Shown here: positions 1 through 10,172 of the stretch, one piece after another | How positions within the stretch are numbered: position 1 is the first letter of the stretch | How the letters are laid out: every line of letters starts with the position of its first letter | Assembly: GCF_003143775.1 (NCBI RefSeq) | Contig: NZ_QFRJ01000001.1 | Coordinates: forward strand, 611,881 to 675,880 | Direction: 5' to 3' | DNA: 64,000 nt | From: Brumimicrobium oceani | GTDB lineage: Bacteria > Bacteroidota > Bacteroidia > Flavobacteriales_D > Crocinitomicaceae | Notes under the pieces: generated by a model | What the model was told of the DNA's origin: nothing | Seen by the model: only the letters and a program-made list of their open reading frames with translations | Database searches by the model: none | Program-made: the position numbers and the translations under genes

Positions 1-1
1 T

Positions 2-418
2 GGAGCATTAGTTAGCAGTCAAGAAAAACTTGATTTATTTAGCCACGACCCTATTTTAGGACACATCACTACATTTGGTGGACACCCAGTTGTTTGTGCT
101 GCGGCTGCAGCGGGATTGAAAGTTTTGTCTGAAATTGATTATGATGAAGTTGAAAAAATAGGTAAATTCATTGAAGATGAACTACTTAAACATAATCTCG
201 TTAAAGAAATTCGAAGAGTGGGAATGATGTTTGCCATTGATATGGAAAACGCAGAAATTGTGAACAAAATCGTTATGGGATGCATGGAAAAGGGTTTAAT
301 CTCTTTTTGGTTTTTGTCGCACCCTGATAGTTTTAGATTGAGTCCTCCCTTGACATTGAATTGGGAAGAAGCGAAAAAGGCAGTTGAGATAATCAATGAA
401 GCAATCAATGAGATTTAA
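2..418 (+). CDS. Class III (PLP-dependent) aminotransferase, C-terminal fragment
   Basis: This is the 3' end of a gene that begins before the window, read in the frame that opens at base 2. The visible part contains the TFGGHP segment followed by an alanine-rich helix. That pattern is typical of the large domain of class III aminotransferases (ornithine, acetylornithine and 4-aminobutyrate types), where the Thr contacts the cofactor phosphate from the neighbouring subunit. The C-terminal small domain ends with RLSPPLTLNWEEAKKAVEII, also typical of the fold. The catalytic lysine lies upstream of the window, so substrate class cannot be decided. An internal ATG at 116 is not the start, because the conserved motif lies before it. 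The fragment ends in TAA, and no strong terminator follows. Confidence 0.85.
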   Translation, partial: GALVSSQEKLDLFSHDPILGHITTFGGHPVVCAAAAAGLKVLSEIDYDEVEKIGKFIEDELLKHNLVKEIRRVGMMFAIDMENAEIVNKIVMGCMEKGLISFWFLSHPDSFRLSPPLTLNWEEAKKAVEIINEAINEI

Positions 419-644
419 AAATTTATATCAGGCCGACAAATCCAGTTTATCCGGTAAAAATTCACAGATCCCTCCGATATTTTTTACTAAGCTGTACAGC
501 TTTTGTTGATTACTATTTTTTCATTATCCTATAAAGTAAAGACCCAAGATAAATCTGCTTCACGACATTAACTTGAGCAATTTTCTCTATTTCATGTTTG
601 CTTTTCGGCGTTACGTTATGAAACTCTTTTTTTCCTCATCTTTT

Positions 645-1337
645 CTACGCTAATAATTTCGAGTCATGCACCAAAATAGAATTTCTTTCCAAGTGAATTA
701 GTCCCGCTTGTTTGAATTCGTTCAATATAGTAGTTACCTTCTGACGTGAAATTCCAGTTAAACTTGCGATCTCTTGATGTGTCAAATTGTGTTTTATCAG
801 CGTTTCATATCCTACGGGTTTCCCAATATCTTCTGCCATTTCTTTAATAAAATCTATGACTCTATTTCTAGATTTTTTCAGCATTACAGACTCCAATCTA
901 TTATCTAGTCTACGATAGTCTGTTAACATATTTTTGACCAACCTCTGATAAACTCGCTGATTTCTTACACTTATACTTTTGAATTCTGCTGTAGGGATAG
1001 AATACACAATGGTATTTTTATCCATCACCTTGGCAGAATCAGTATGATTGACAAACAAAGTAGAATCTATTGCAGCATGCTCTCCATAATAGTCACCATC
1101 ATTCAAAATACGCTTGATACTTTCTTTTTCTGAATCAGAATGTTTAATTATTTTTACCCTACCACTATTAACAAAGAATACATTATCCATTGGGTCTCCT
1201 TGACGAAATAGAAAATCATTTTTAGCATATTGATTTACTTCAAAAAGACTCTGTAGCGACTTTTTTTGATCAGAGGAAAGTCCCCTAAATAATTCATTAT
1301 TATCAATAAACCAGAGTTTTGCGTTTTTATTAATCAT
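645..1337 (-). CDS. Crp/Fnr-family transcriptional regulator
   Basis: A 230-residue protein with an N-terminal cyclic-nucleotide-binding-type beta-roll (about 15-120, with GDPMDNVFFVNSG near 47-59 and GE at 85-86) and a C-terminal winged helix-turn-helix (about 150-225, recognition region LTHQEIASLTGISRQKVTTI at 185-204). Where cAMP-binding CRP proteins carry an Arg-Ser pair after the GE motif, this protein has NHTDSA (97-102), so classical cAMP binding is doubtful. It has no N-terminal cysteine cluster as in FNR. The regulator is therefore expected to sense another ligand or a redox signal; this is inference. The gene stands alone, with a 226-base gap before it and an 800-base empty stretch upstream of its start, and I saw no clear TAnnTTTG promoter box close to it. 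Confidence 0.88.
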   Translation of the reverse strand: MINKNAKLWFIDNNELFRGLSSDQKKSLQSLFEVNQYAKNDFLFRQGDPMDNVFFVNSGRVKIIKHSDSEKESIKRILNDGDYYGEHAAIDSTLFVNHTDSAKVMDKNTIVYSIPTAEFKSISVRNQRVYQRLVKNMLTDYRRLDNRLESVMLKKSRNRVIDFIKEMAEDIGKPVGYETLIKHNLTHQEIASLTGISRQKVTTILNEFKQAGLIHLERNSILVHDSKLLA

Positions 1338-2138
1338 GTTGTCGGTGTTTTATATCAACTAATATAATGAGTGAAATTAATTACATACAAAACAATAACT
1401 TATAAAAAAGGTTCATTGATAGCAGACCAAATCTTAAAAAAAATTAAATAAATTGATAAAACAGTTAATCAAATAGCCTGTCATTCTAAATAAGCAGTAC
1501 TAAATATTTGAAATGCATAAAAGTAAAATAGCGCTATCCATATAAGTCCTAGATTGTAAAAGACATTTTTCTTACCTACAAAATTGAAAAATTCAGTTTG
1601 ATGATCAAATCACTGCCTTCCGATGTTCAACTAGAATAAATTATAATGATCCTTCGGAAAAATTTTTATTTTCTGAGGGAAGGATTCCTTCTATTTCACC
1701 TATTAGCAATAGTTCTTTATAAGAAAAGTCAAATAGGATTGAACAAAAGTACTTATTTCGATCTAATTAGGCAGTTGTCCTATAAAATATACTTTTGAGT
1801 AGTTTTAGCAGTATGTAGCTCTCGCTCATTGAGCAAGTTTGGAATAAATAGCGGATAATTTCTTAAAAGTCCTCTAAGTGTTTAAAAGGCTAATCCTTCA
1901 ATAATAACAATTCACATCTCTATTTCTGAAGGTCTCAAAAAATAACAGGTCAACAAAAATAATCTCTCGAGTTTATCTATCGACTGAAAATGCCAGTTTT
2001 ATGGTTTTCACTTTTTATGAAACTTAGAAATTAAAATGAATCCTATATACCCATCATGATGACAGTCACAAAATTTTGTTCATTAAACAAAAAAAGCTGC
2101 TACCTAAGTAACAGCTTTTTCACAATACAATTCACAAC
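1338..2138. other. Gene-free stretch between the regulator and the TPR gene
   Basis: About 800 bases without a credible coding frame: stops are frequent in all frames and the longest ATG-started frames seen by eye are under 20 codons. It holds the upstream region of the Crp/Fnr-type gene and, at its far end, the terminator of the gyrA-TPR unit. A 7-base inverted repeat (ATCCTTC at 1649-1655, GAAGGAT at 1679-1685) and the adjoining palindrome AAGGATTCCTT (1680-1690) are the only local symmetry noticed. No tRNA or known RNA element was recognised. Confidence 0.5.
2088..2120 (-). terminator. Rho-independent terminator of the gyrA-TPR unit
   Basis: On the minus strand an AAAAAGCTG-TTAC arm pairs with GTAG-CAGCTTTTT, giving a long stem with a short loop and ending in a T run. 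It lies 19 bases past the stop codon of the TPR gene. Confidence 0.85.
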
Positions 2139-3356
2139 TTATTTTCCTTCAGCTGCAGCGGCATCGGCGCGTTTCTTATACTCTATTGCTTTCTCAGTAT
2201 TTCCAGCATTTCTATGTACCTGAAACAATACATTTAATACGCCGGAGTTATTAGGGTCTTGCTTAATGTAAATTTCCAATGGTGCTATTGCGTTTTTATA
2301 CATTTCTTGACTTCTTGCACTTACCTTGTCATAATCAGGATTATTGAAATCCATCTGACTTGCAGTAGTTTTTAGTTTTTCACCTCTTCCTAAATAAAGA
2401 ACACCTAGGTTATATGCAGCTTCTGCATATTCAGGGTCAATCTTGATTGCACGCTGTAGGTTGCTTTCCGCCTTAGCATACAACTCCTCTACTTCATCAG
2501 ATTTTGCTTGGTAACCTTCGTCTGTAATTTCCATCGCAGCAAAATCTGCATAGGATTTATCTGCGGCAGTTAAATAAATTGAACCCATGTTAGAGAACAA
2601 CACTTTATTGTTTGGAGATGACTTTGCTGCAGCATCAAAATACGCTTCGGCCTTGGCAAGATCGTCATTATCCAGGGCAATATTAACACCTGCTATAGCT
2701 AAATCTTCACTTTCAGGAAACATTTCAAGTGCTCCAGAAATAAATTCCATCGCTTTTTCCGGCTCACCAGACTTACTCAACGTATCGATGTAGTTTCTTG
2801 CAGCAATAATTGCATTGGTTCTCATAGCTTCACGCTCCTCCTGAATATTCGCAATTTGCTTCACTTGATATGCCCCAGCAAATCCTGCGTAGGCCATCTG
2901 ATATTTTTTCTGTTTAAACATCATTTCACCAACAGAAACAGCTTGACCTACTTTGCGGTTGAAGAATAAATCAACATCAGACTTGTAACGTCTTTTGCTC
3001 TCTGTATGCTTGATAGACTGCTCAATAACATCCAAAATAGAGTCATTTTTGTACACTTCTAAATCTTCAGCTGATGTCAACCCAGCCATTTCAACCAAGC
3101 TATAATTAATTACAGCATTGTAATAATTTGCTTTTGGATCTGTCTTTGTAGATTCATCAGTCATTGCCGGATCAATGTACTTTTTTGCTTCCAACAAATA
3201 AGATTTAGCTTTAGTTAAATCTTGCTTTTGAAAAGCAGGCTCATATTTTTGAAACTCAAGTGCAGCAGAAACAACGTTGCTATTTTGTGAAAATCCTTGA
3301 ACACCAACAAAAAGTGATGCACAAACGATTCCTAAATTTACTTTATTCAATTTCAT
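2139..3356 (-). CDS. Exported TPR-repeat protein downstream of gyrA
   Basis: A 405-residue protein starting with a signal peptide (basic MKLNK, hydrophobic core, likely cleavage near FSQ-N at about 24-25), so it acts in the periplasm or is envelope-associated. The C-terminal half is built of tetratricopeptide-like helices: about 255-320 (LFSNMGSIYLTAADKS, AESNLQRAIKIDPEYAEAAY) and about 355-400 (AIAPLEIYIKQDPNNSG, AGNTEKAIEYKKRAD). TPR domains are protein-interaction scaffolds, and no catalytic motif is visible. The gene starts 18 bases after the gyrA stop on the same strand with no terminator or promoter between them, so it is probably co-transcribed with gyrA and shares the terminator at 2088-2120. 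Its function is not known to me. Confidence 0.85.
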   Translation of the reverse strand: MKLNKVNLGIVCASLFVGVQGFSQNSNVVSAALEFQKYEPAFQKQDLTKAKSYLLEAKKYIDPAMTDESTKTDPKANYYNAVINYSLVEMAGLTSAEDLEVYKNDSILDVIEQSIKHTESKRRYKSDVDLFFNRKVGQAVSVGEMMFKQKKYQMAYAGFAGAYQVKQIANIQEEREAMRTNAIIAARNYIDTLSKSGEPEKAMEFISGALEMFPESEDLAIAGVNIALDNDDLAKAEAYFDAAAKSSPNNKVLFSNMGSIYLTAADKSYADFAAMEITDEGYQAKSDEVEELYAKAESNLQRAIKIDPEYAEAAYNLGVLYLGRGEKLKTTASQMDFNNPDYDKVSARSQEMYKNAIAPLEIYIKQDPNNSGVLNVLFQVHRNAGNTEKAIEYKKRADAAAAEGK

Positions 3357-3374
3357 TTTGTCTGTTTTTTATTT

Positions 3375-5963
3375 TTATTCCTCTGTAGTATCATTTTCTG
3401 TGCCATTCTCATCGGATTCATCAGGTGTATCATTGGCATTATCGTCAGAACCTACTACTTCTTCATCAATAACTTCTTCTTCCAACTCCTCTACTTCGTC
3501 TTCTTTAGGAACTTTTGCTACAGCTGCAATTTCACCACCTTTAGAAAGGTTGATTACCCTAACACCTTGTGCTGCACGTCCCATCACACGAATTTGATCT
3601 ACTCTTGAACGAATAGTAATTCCACGTTTAGTAATGATCATTAAATCATCTTCGTCTGTTACATTATTAATGGCAATTAAATTACCTGTCTTTTCCGTAA
3701 CAGAAAGTGTCTTAACTCCTTTACCTCCGCGATTCGTTACACGATAGATTGGATCTCCAGTTTCTGGATCATTAAAGAATGAACGCTTACCATAGCCGTT
3801 TTCAGAAACCACTAAAATACTGTTTTCGCTATCTGGCTCTAAACATATCATTCCAATTACTTCATCATCTGAAGTACTCATTGTAACACCTTTCACTCCA
3901 ATTGAGTTTCTTCCCACTGTTCTAACAGTTGACTCATTGAAACGAATAGCATAACCAGATTTTTTGGCCAAAATAATTTCCTGTGAACCGTTGGTCAACT
4001 TAGCACTCAACAACTCATCACCTTCATTAATATTAATGGCATTAATTCCATTTGATCGAGGTCTAGAATATGCTTCCAATTTTGTTTTCTTGATTATACC
4101 CTTCTTAGTACACATAACAATAAAGTTATTGTCTACGTATTCTTCGTCAGTTAAATCTTGAACGTTAATGTAAGCTTTAATCTTATCATCTTGTTCTATA
4201 TTAATCAAGTTTTGGATTGCTCTTCCTTTAGAGGTTTTACTTCCTTCTGGAACTTCAAATACACGCATCCAGAAACATTTACCTTTTTCGGTAAATACCA
4301 TTAAGTAGTTGTGATTTGTTGCAACAAAAATTGTCTCTAAGAAATCTTTATCTCTTGTTGTTGAGCCTTTAGAACCCGTTCCTCCTCTATTTTGAACCTT
4401 GTACTCACTTAGACTTGTACGTTTAATATAACCTGCATGAGAAATAGTCACAACAACTTCGTCATCTGGTATTAAATCCTCAATTCTCATTTCTGAAGCA
4501 GAGAACTCAATAGTTGAGCGACGATCATCACCGTATTTTTCACGAATATATTCTAGTTCCTCCTTAATAATAGCCATTCTACGAGATTCATTGGCCAAAA
4601 TGTCTTTAAGGTCTTCAATGGTTAACATTAATTCAGCGTATTCCGCTCTTAGTTTATCCTGTTCAAGTCCTGTTAACTGTCTCAATCGCATTTCTACAAT
4701 TGCACGAGACTGAAGCTCTGACAATTCAAAACGTTTGATTAAGTTTTCTCTTGCTTCGTCAGGACTACTTGATGCGCGGATGATTTTTATAACTTCATCG
4801 ATGTTATCAGATGCTATAATTAATCCCTCCAATAAATGCGCTCTCTCTTCAGCTTTTCGTAATTCGTATTTTGTTCTTCGAACGATAACTTCATGACGGA
4901 AATCAACGAACTTAGCGATCATCTCTTTCAAGTTCAACAACTCCGGCCTTCCATCAACCAAACAAATGTTATTAACTGAAAACGAAGTCTGTAACGCAGT
5001 ATACTTAAACAACTTATTTAAGACCACATTAGGAATAGCATCTCTTTTCAATTCATAAACTACACGCAGTCCGTTACGGTCAGATTCATCTCGAATATCA
5101 GTAATACCCTCGATTTTACCTTCATTCACCATGTCTGCGGTCTTCTTAATCATGTCCGCTTTGTTCACCTGGTAAGGAATTTCACTAACCACAATATGCT
5201 CGCGACCATGTTTATTCTCCTCTATAATGGCTTTCGCTCGAATAACAATTCGACCTTTTCCAGTTTCAAATGCAGATTTCACACCGTCATAACCATAAAT
5301 TATACCACCTGTAGGGAAGTCGGGTGCAGTGATATACTTCATTAAGCCATCCACTTCAATCTCTTTGTCCTCGACATAAGCAATTGTCCCATTGATTACC
5401 TCTGTTAGGTTATGAGGTGCCATATTTGTTGCCATACCCACAGCGATACCACTAGCTCCATTAATCAAGAGGTTAGGTACTTTTGTTGGTAAAACCGTTG
5501 GCTCTGTTAAACTATCGTCGAAATTAGGAATGAAATCGACTGTTTCTTTGTCGAGATCGCCTAACATTTCTTCAGATATTTTCCTTAATCGCGCCTCGGT
5601 ATATCGCATCGCAGCTGGACTATCACCATCCATTGAGCCAAAGTTACCCTGTCCATCCACTAAAGGATAACGTAATGACCAATATTGCGCCATACGAACC
5701 ATAGTATCATAAACAGAACTATCACCATGAGGGTGGTACTTACCAAGTACCTCACCAACGATTCTCGCTGACTTTTTATGTGCTTTATTGGAGTAAACTC
5801 CTAAGTCTTGCATTCCGTAGAGTACACGTCTATGTACTGGTTTAAATCCATCACGTACATCTGGAAGAGCACGCGAAACAATAACTGACATTGAGTAATC
5901 AATGTAAGCGGATTTCATTTCATCTTCGATGTTAATCTTAATGATTCTTTCTCCTTCTGCCAT
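3375..5963 (-). CDS. gyrA: DNA gyrase subunit A
   Basis: An 862-residue GyrA, the breakage-reunion subunit that introduces negative supercoils together with GyrB. The catalytic tyrosine is Tyr121 in AAMRYTEAR. The quinolone-determining loop reads [11 protein letters not shown] (77-87), with Ser82 and Asp86 at the positions of E. coli Ser83 and Asp87, so it has the sensitive-type residues. The GyrA box, needed for DNA wrapping, is QNRGGTG (524-530), which separates it from ParC. The six-bladed C-terminal domain runs to about 820 and is followed by a strongly acidic tail of about 40 residues rich in Glu, Asp and Asn. Acidic GyrA tails occur in other species and can tune supercoiling activity. 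The ATG at 5963 gives the conserved N-terminus. gyrB is not in the window. It probably forms an operon with the downstream TPR gene. Confidence 0.97.
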   Translation of the reverse strand: MAEGERIIKINIEDEMKSAYIDYSMSVIVSRALPDVRDGFKPVHRRVLYGMQDLGVYSNKAHKKSARIVGEVLGKYHPHGDSSVYDTMVRMAQYWSLRYPLVDGQGNFGSMDGDSPAAMRYTEARLRKISEEMLGDLDKETVDFIPNFDDSLTEPTVLPTKVPNLLINGASGIAVGMATNMAPHNLTEVINGTIAYVEDKEIEVDGLMKYITAPDFPTGGIIYGYDGVKSAFETGKGRIVIRAKAIIEENKHGREHIVVSEIPYQVNKADMIKKTADMVNEGKIEGITDIRDESDRNGLRVVYELKRDAIPNVVLNKLFKYTALQTSFSVNNICLVDGRPELLNLKEMIAKFVDFRHEVIVRRTKYELRKAEERAHLLEGLIIASDNIDEVIKIIRASSSPDEARENLIKRFELSELQSRAIVEMRLRQLTGLEQDKLRAEYAELMLTIEDLKDILANESRRMAIIKEELEYIREKYGDDRRSTIEFSASEMRIEDLIPDDEVVVTISHAGYIKRTSLSEYKVQNRGGTGSKGSTTRDKDFLETIFVATNHNYLMVFTEKGKCFWMRVFEVPEGSKTSKGRAIQNLINIEQDDKIKAYINVQDLTDEEYVDNNFIVMCTKKGIIKKTKLEAYSRPRSNGINAININEGDELLSAKLTNGSQEIILAKKSGYAIRFNESTVRTVGRNSIGVKGVTMSTSDDEVIGMICLEPDSENSILVVSENGYGKRSFFNDPETGDPIYRVTNRGGKGVKTLSVTEKTGNLIAINNVTDEDDLMIITKRGITIRSRVDQIRVMGRAAQGVRVINLSKGGEIAAVAKVPKEDEVEELEEEVIDEEVVGSDDNANDTPDESDENGTENDTTEE

Positions 5964-6121
5964 CTTGTCATTTAATTTATTACTGCACGAATGTTGCGTG
6001 CGTTTAGAATGCCCGAAAATAAGGATTTAAATCAAGTTAGGGGTTATGGTTTTCATAAATTATAAACAAAAATCTGTGAATAATTGTGAAGAACTTAAAC
6101 CATTATCTTGTTTATTCGTTT

Positions 6122-6129
6122 TATTTTTG
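6122..6129 (+). promoter_or_regulatory. Putative -7 box upstream of clpC
   Basis: The sequence TATTTTTG fits the Bacteroidota -7 consensus TAnnTTTG and lies 57 bases before the preferred clpC start. No TTG at the usual 17-23 base spacing was found, so the call is tentative. I saw no CtsR- or CIRCE-like operator. Confidence 0.4.
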
Positions 6130-6186
6130 AATGTGTTGTTTTTGGGATAGGATAACAACACAAAATTTATGTATATTCGTAAAACT

Positions 6187-8739
6187 ATGGAAGCAAAATT
6201 TTCGCCAAGAGTAAAAGACGTTATCAATTTCAGTCGTGAGGAAGCCCTTCGATTGGGAAATGATTATATCGGCGTCGAACACCTATTACTTGGCCTAATT
6301 CGTGAAGGAGAAGGCTTGGGCATTCGTGTTTTAAAAGAGTTTAATCTAGACTTAGAACAAATTCGATATCAAATAGAATCGTACCTTAATAAGTCCGCAA
6401 ATAATTCAGCAAAAGACTTAACTAACATACCCTTAGTAAAGCAAGCTGAAAAAGTATTGAAAATAACCTATTTAGAAGCAAAGTTATTTAAAAGTCCAGT
6501 AATTGGAACAGAGCATTTATTGTTGTCCATTCTAAAAGATGAAAACAATGTTGCATGTAGAACTTTGAATAGATATGGAGTAATTTATGACAACATTAAA
6601 GATGAAATTGAAGCTATGTTAGAAGAAAATAATCCAAGAGCTGAGTTCCCAGGGACCGGTGATGGCGGCGGTGATGCCGGCTTTGCTGGAGGATCTGGAC
6701 CAACTGGAGGAGCTAGAAAAGCAGGTGATACCAAATCAAAAACACCTGTGCTTGATAATTTTGGTAGGGATTTAACAAAACTCGCCGAAAATGATCAATT
6801 AGACCCTATTGTGGGCCGAGAAAAAGAAATAGAACGTGTGAGTCAAATCTTATCTCGAAGGAAAAAGAACAATCCTATTCTTATAGGAGAGCCTGGAGTA
6901 GGTAAAAGTGCAATTGCAGAGGGATTGGCCTTAAGAATTGTGCAACGAAAAGTTTCGCGCGTATTATTCGACAAAAGAATTGTGTCGTTAGATTTAGCTT
7001 CCCTTGTAGCAGGGACTAAATACCGTGGTCAGTTTGAAGAGCGCATGAAAGCCGTGATGGCTGAAATCGAAAAAAATAGAGATGTAATTCTATTTATTGA
7101 TGAAATTCATACGATTGTTGGTGCCGGTGGAGCAAGCGGATCTTTGGATGCCTCCAATATGTTCAAACCAGCTTTGGCAAGAGGCGAATTGCAAGCAATT
7201 GGAGCAACTACACTGGATGAATATCGTCAGCACATTGAAAAAGATGGAGCTTTAGAAAGAAGGTTCCAAAAGGTTTTAGTGGAGCCAACTACTGCGGAGG
7301 AAACCATTGAAATATTAAATAACATTAAGGAGCGTTACGAAGACCACCACAGCGTTACCTATACACCAGAAGCGATAAAAGCTTGTGTATCTTTAACGGA
7401 CCGATATATTTCTGACCGCCATTTACCAGACAAAGCCATCGATGCTTTAGATGAAGTTGGTTCTCGTGTACACTTAACCAACATCAATGTTCCTAAACAA
7501 ATCATCGATATCGAAGGTAAAATTGAAGAAATTAAAGAAAAGAAGAATGACGTAATCAAGTCTCAGCAATATGAAAAGGCTGCAGAATTACGTGATTCGG
7601 AAAAGAAACTTCAAGATGAATTAGAAGAAGAAAAACTAAAATGGGAAGAGGATACTAAAAACCACAAGGTCACTGTAACAGAAGAAAACGTGGCTGATGT
7701 TGTTGCCATGATGACTGGAATTCCAGTTCAGCGAATTGCAGAAAAAGAAAGCGGTAAGCTGGCAAAAATGTACGAAGAAGTACGTAGTAAGATAATCGGT
7801 CAAGATGAAGCTGTTGCCAAGGTGGTTAAAGCCATTCAAAGAAACCGAGCAGGACTTAAAGATCCAAACAAACCTATAGGTTCGTTTTTCTTCTTAGGAC
7901 CAACAGGAGTGGGTAAAACTTTGTTAACGAAAGTTTTAGCAAAACAAATGTTTGATTCTGAGGAAGCGCTTATCCGTGTAGATATGTCAGAATATATGGA
8001 GAAATTCTCCATCTCAAGGTTAGTTGGAGCACCTCCAGGATATGTAGGTTATGAAGAAGGTGGTCAACTCACAGAAAAAGTGAGAAGAAAGCCCTACTCC
8101 ATCATCCTATTAGATGAAATTGAAAAAGCGCATCCTGATGTTTTCAATATTTTACTTCAAGCATTAGATGAAGGACACATGACGGATGGTCTGGGTCGTA
8201 AAATTGATTTTAAAAACACAATTATCATCATGACTTCGAATATCGGAGCTCGCCAACTACAAGATTTTGGTACTGGTGTTGGTTTTGGTACTGCAGCACG
8301 TTTGTCCTCAACGGAAGATGATCAAAAATCAGTAATTCAAAGCGCATTACGCAAGGCATTTTCTCCAGAATTCTTGAATCGTGTGGATGATTTGATTTTA
8401 TTTAAATCACTTGAAAGAGAAGATATTCATAAGATTATTGATTTAGAACTGATTCACTTATATAAGAGAATCAATAATTTAGGATACAACATTGAGTTAA
8501 ATAAAGACGCTAAAGACTTTATTGTGGATAAAGGATACGATGCAAAATTTGGGGCTAGGCCTTTAAGCAGAGCAATTCAGAAATACATTGAAGATCCATT
8601 AGCAGAACAAATCATCAACGCTTCAATTAAAGAAGGCGACACCATCAAAATGTCTTTAAATGAGGAAAAGGATGGTCTGTCAACTGAAGTGATTGAGGGA
8701 GAAAAGAAGGTGAATGATTCGAAGGAAGACGAAAAGTGA
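6187..8739 (+). CDS. clpC: ATP-dependent Clp protease ATP-binding subunit ClpC
   Basis: A Hsp100 AAA+ unfoldase of 850 residues that feeds substrates to ClpP. Domains in order: two N-terminal Clp repeats (about 5-145), a glycine-rich linker (about 156-178), the first AAA+ module with Walker A GEPGVGKS (234-241) and Walker B DE (305-306), a UVR-like coiled segment (about 456-480) that marks ClpC rather than ClpA or ClpB, and the second AAA+ module with Walker A GPTGVGKT (571-578). A ClpP-docking VGF tripeptide is present at 698-700, followed by the D2 C-terminal domain and an acidic/lysine-rich tail. An in-frame ATG exists 18 bases upstream (6169), but [12 protein letters not shown] is the family N-terminus, so 6187 is preferred. 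A terminator follows at 8759-8789. Confidence 0.95.
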   Translation: MEAKFSPRVKDVINFSREEALRLGNDYIGVEHLLLGLIREGEGLGIRVLKEFNLDLEQIRYQIESYLNKSANNSAKDLTNIPLVKQAEKVLKITYLEAKLFKSPVIGTEHLLLSILKDENNVACRTLNRYGVIYDNIKDEIEAMLEENNPRAEFPGTGDGGGDAGFAGGSGPTGGARKAGDTKSKTPVLDNFGRDLTKLAENDQLDPIVGREKEIERVSQILSRRKKNNPILIGEPGVGKSAIAEGLALRIVQRKVSRVLFDKRIVSLDLASLVAGTKYRGQFEERMKAVMAEIEKNRDVILFIDEIHTIVGAGGASGSLDASNMFKPALARGELQAIGATTLDEYRQHIEKDGALERRFQKVLVEPTTAEETIEILNNIKERYEDHHSVTYTPEAIKACVSLTDRYISDRHLPDKAIDALDEVGSRVHLTNINVPKQIIDIEGKIEEIKEKKNDVIKSQQYEKAAELRDSEKKLQDELEEEKLKWEEDTKNHKVTVTEENVADVVAMMTGIPVQRIAEKESGKLAKMYEEVRSKIIGQDEAVAKVVKAIQRNRAGLKDPNKPIGSFFFLGPTGVGKTLLTKVLAKQMFDSEEALIRVDMSEYMEKFSISRLVGAPPGYVGYEEGGQLTEKVRRKPYSIILLDEIEKAHPDVFNILLQALDEGHMTDGLGRKIDFKNTIIIMTSNIGARQLQDFGTGVGFGTAARLSSTEDDQKSVIQSALRKAFSPEFLNRVDDLILFKSLEREDIHKIIDLELIHLYKRINNLGYNIELNKDAKDFIVDKGYDAKFGARPLSRAIQKYIEDPLAEQIINASIKEGDTIKMSLNEEKDGLSTEVIEGEKKVNDSKEDEK

Positions 8740-8758
8740 TTTTTATAATTAGACTAAT

Positions 8759-8789
8759 AAAGGGAGTGTTCAAATGCTCCCTTTTTTTT
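8759..8789 (+). terminator. Rho-independent terminator after clpC
   Basis: The arms AAAGGGAG and CTCCCTTT enclose a 10-base loop and are followed by a run of T. It lies 20 bases after the clpC stop. The next gene starts just after the T run. Confidence 0.88.
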
Positions 8790-8800
8790 ATTTTAACGGC

Positions 8801-9679
8801 ATGAAAAATATATCCATACTTTTAATATTTACTGCTTTAATCAGCAATTATTACGCTCAGGTGAATCCAAATTTAGTTCACATTCCTCACGAAGTTTTTG
8901 TAAACGATGGGATTACTAGTTTTGATAAAATTCTTTCTCAGGATGAAACTATTGAAGAAAAAGTTAAGATTCTGCACAGTTATAATGAGCTCGGACATGA
9001 CTTAACTATACAGACCAATAGTTTTGAGGAATATTGGAGCAGATACAAATCACTTTGGTTTTACATCACTCTAAAACAAGGTGAGCAACCATTTCTTTTA
9101 TTTAAAGGCTTGAAAAACGATTTGGACGAAAGAGAATACGTTGAAATATTCAATATTGAAAAGCAGAGAAATCAGCGCTCCCTTTTTAGCGATGTTGGGA
9201 GATTACTAGCATACAAACTTCATCCAAAAACGAATGAAGTGATTCTATATATTCATAAATACCCTTGCTGTAAAAGCGCGAGTCACAATGTGTACCGTAT
9301 TAGAAAAGTTCAGGACAACTTAAAAGTAAGCGATAGGTTTTTTGTAGGTAGAGATTCTGGAGATATGGTAGGTCCATTTTTCCCAGAAAAGGTATCATTC
9401 TCCGACAAGTACCACACACTTGATGAAAAGACAGCACTGCGCTGGTCACCTGCGGTTGTAAGTGAAAATGCTTTCGAAGATTGGACAGAAAGCAACCTAA
9501 TGGTTCATTATGAAAAAGGTGCAGTATACCAAATCCTCCACGAGAAAAACAACTGGCAATTTGTTGTTTTCTTTAACGGAATAGCCGAAGAACAAAGCAT
9601 GGTATTGAATTATACAAATTTTAAGAATAAAGGAGTTTATGGATGGATTCAGGTGGTGAATACGACTAAGCATTTGTGA
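8801..9679 (+). CDS. Exported protein of unknown function
   Basis: A 292-residue protein with a signal peptide (MKNISILLIFTALISNYYAQ, cleavage likely after Ala-Gln around 20). I do not recognise the family. Visible features are an acidic N-terminal half, an adjacent Cys-Cys pair in YPCCKSASHNV that could form or exchange disulphides, and an aromatic-rich C-terminal part (WQFVVFFNG, GVYGWIQVV). An in-frame start at 8774 would lie within the clpC terminator and add a hydrophobic extension before the signal peptide, so the ATG at 8801 is chosen. It is probably expressed weakly by read-through of clpC or from an unseen promoter. Confidence 0.7.
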   Translation: MKNISILLIFTALISNYYAQVNPNLVHIPHEVFVNDGITSFDKILSQDETIEEKVKILHSYNELGHDLTIQTNSFEEYWSRYKSLWFYITLKQGEQPFLLFKGLKNDLDEREYVEIFNIEKQRNQRSLFSDVGRLLAYKLHPKTNEVILYIHKYPCCKSASHNVYRIRKVQDNLKVSDRFFVGRDSGDMVGPFFPEKVSFSDKYHTLDEKTALRWSPAVVSENAFEDWTESNLMVHYEKGAVYQILHEKNNWQFVVFFNGIAEEQSMVLNYTNFKNKGVYGWIQVVNTTKHL

Positions 9680-10156
9680 TTCAGATTGCAGATTCCCCCT
9701 ACTGTTGTATAGGAATTATCTTTCATCTGATTTTGGGTCAGTAAACGATTTACTAGAATTACCTTACTTTATTTTGATCTTTTGAATGAGTTTATAAACT
9801 CTTCATTGAAGAGAATTTATAACGGATTAAGGAAGTAGTATAGAAAATGAATACTGCTTTCTTAAACTGCCCCCATTATAACCTGAAAGAAGGTCAAAGC
9901 CCTAGGATAAAAAAGATGATAATCCATAGTGAACAATAAAGAGACCATCATTCATAAAGGTTAATTGAATTTGAATAGAACAACGACAAGTTGATATAAG
10001 AATCACAATTTTATTTATCAGAGCGTATAGCTAAGTTCTTTTCTAAAATAGAATTGAATAATCAATTTATCTACAAAACACTGAAAATTGGTAATTCTTA
10101 ATTTTCCCATCCACTCCAACTTCCTTTCACTTTCTCTGTCTTTCCCAAAAGTTAAG
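9680..10156. other. Gene-free stretch before the CCA-adding enzyme gene
   Basis: Nearly 480 bases with no convincing coding frame; the longest ATG frame noticed (from about 9847) is 30 codons and has no recognisable features. No tRNA, hairpin terminator or repeat was recognised. The -7 box of the next gene follows directly. Confidence 0.5.
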
Positions 10157-10164
10157 TATATTTG
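10157..10164 (+). promoter_or_regulatory. -7 box of the CCA nucleotidyltransferase gene
   Basis: TATATTTG matches TAnnTTTG exactly and ends 8 bases before the start codon at 10173, so the transcript would have a leader of only a few bases. No well-placed TTG (-33) was found. Confidence 0.6.
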
Positions 10165-10172
10165 CACCCGAA

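Noticed and set aside
488..501. 14-base palindrome AAGCTGTACAGCTT after the aminotransferase gene
   Set aside because: It can fold only into a five-base stem with a four-base loop and is followed by just a few T, so it is too weak to call a terminator or operator.
6169..6187. Upstream ATG for clpC (six residues longer)
   Set aside because: ClpC proteins begin with [14 protein letters not shown] sequence; the extra residues do not look conserved.
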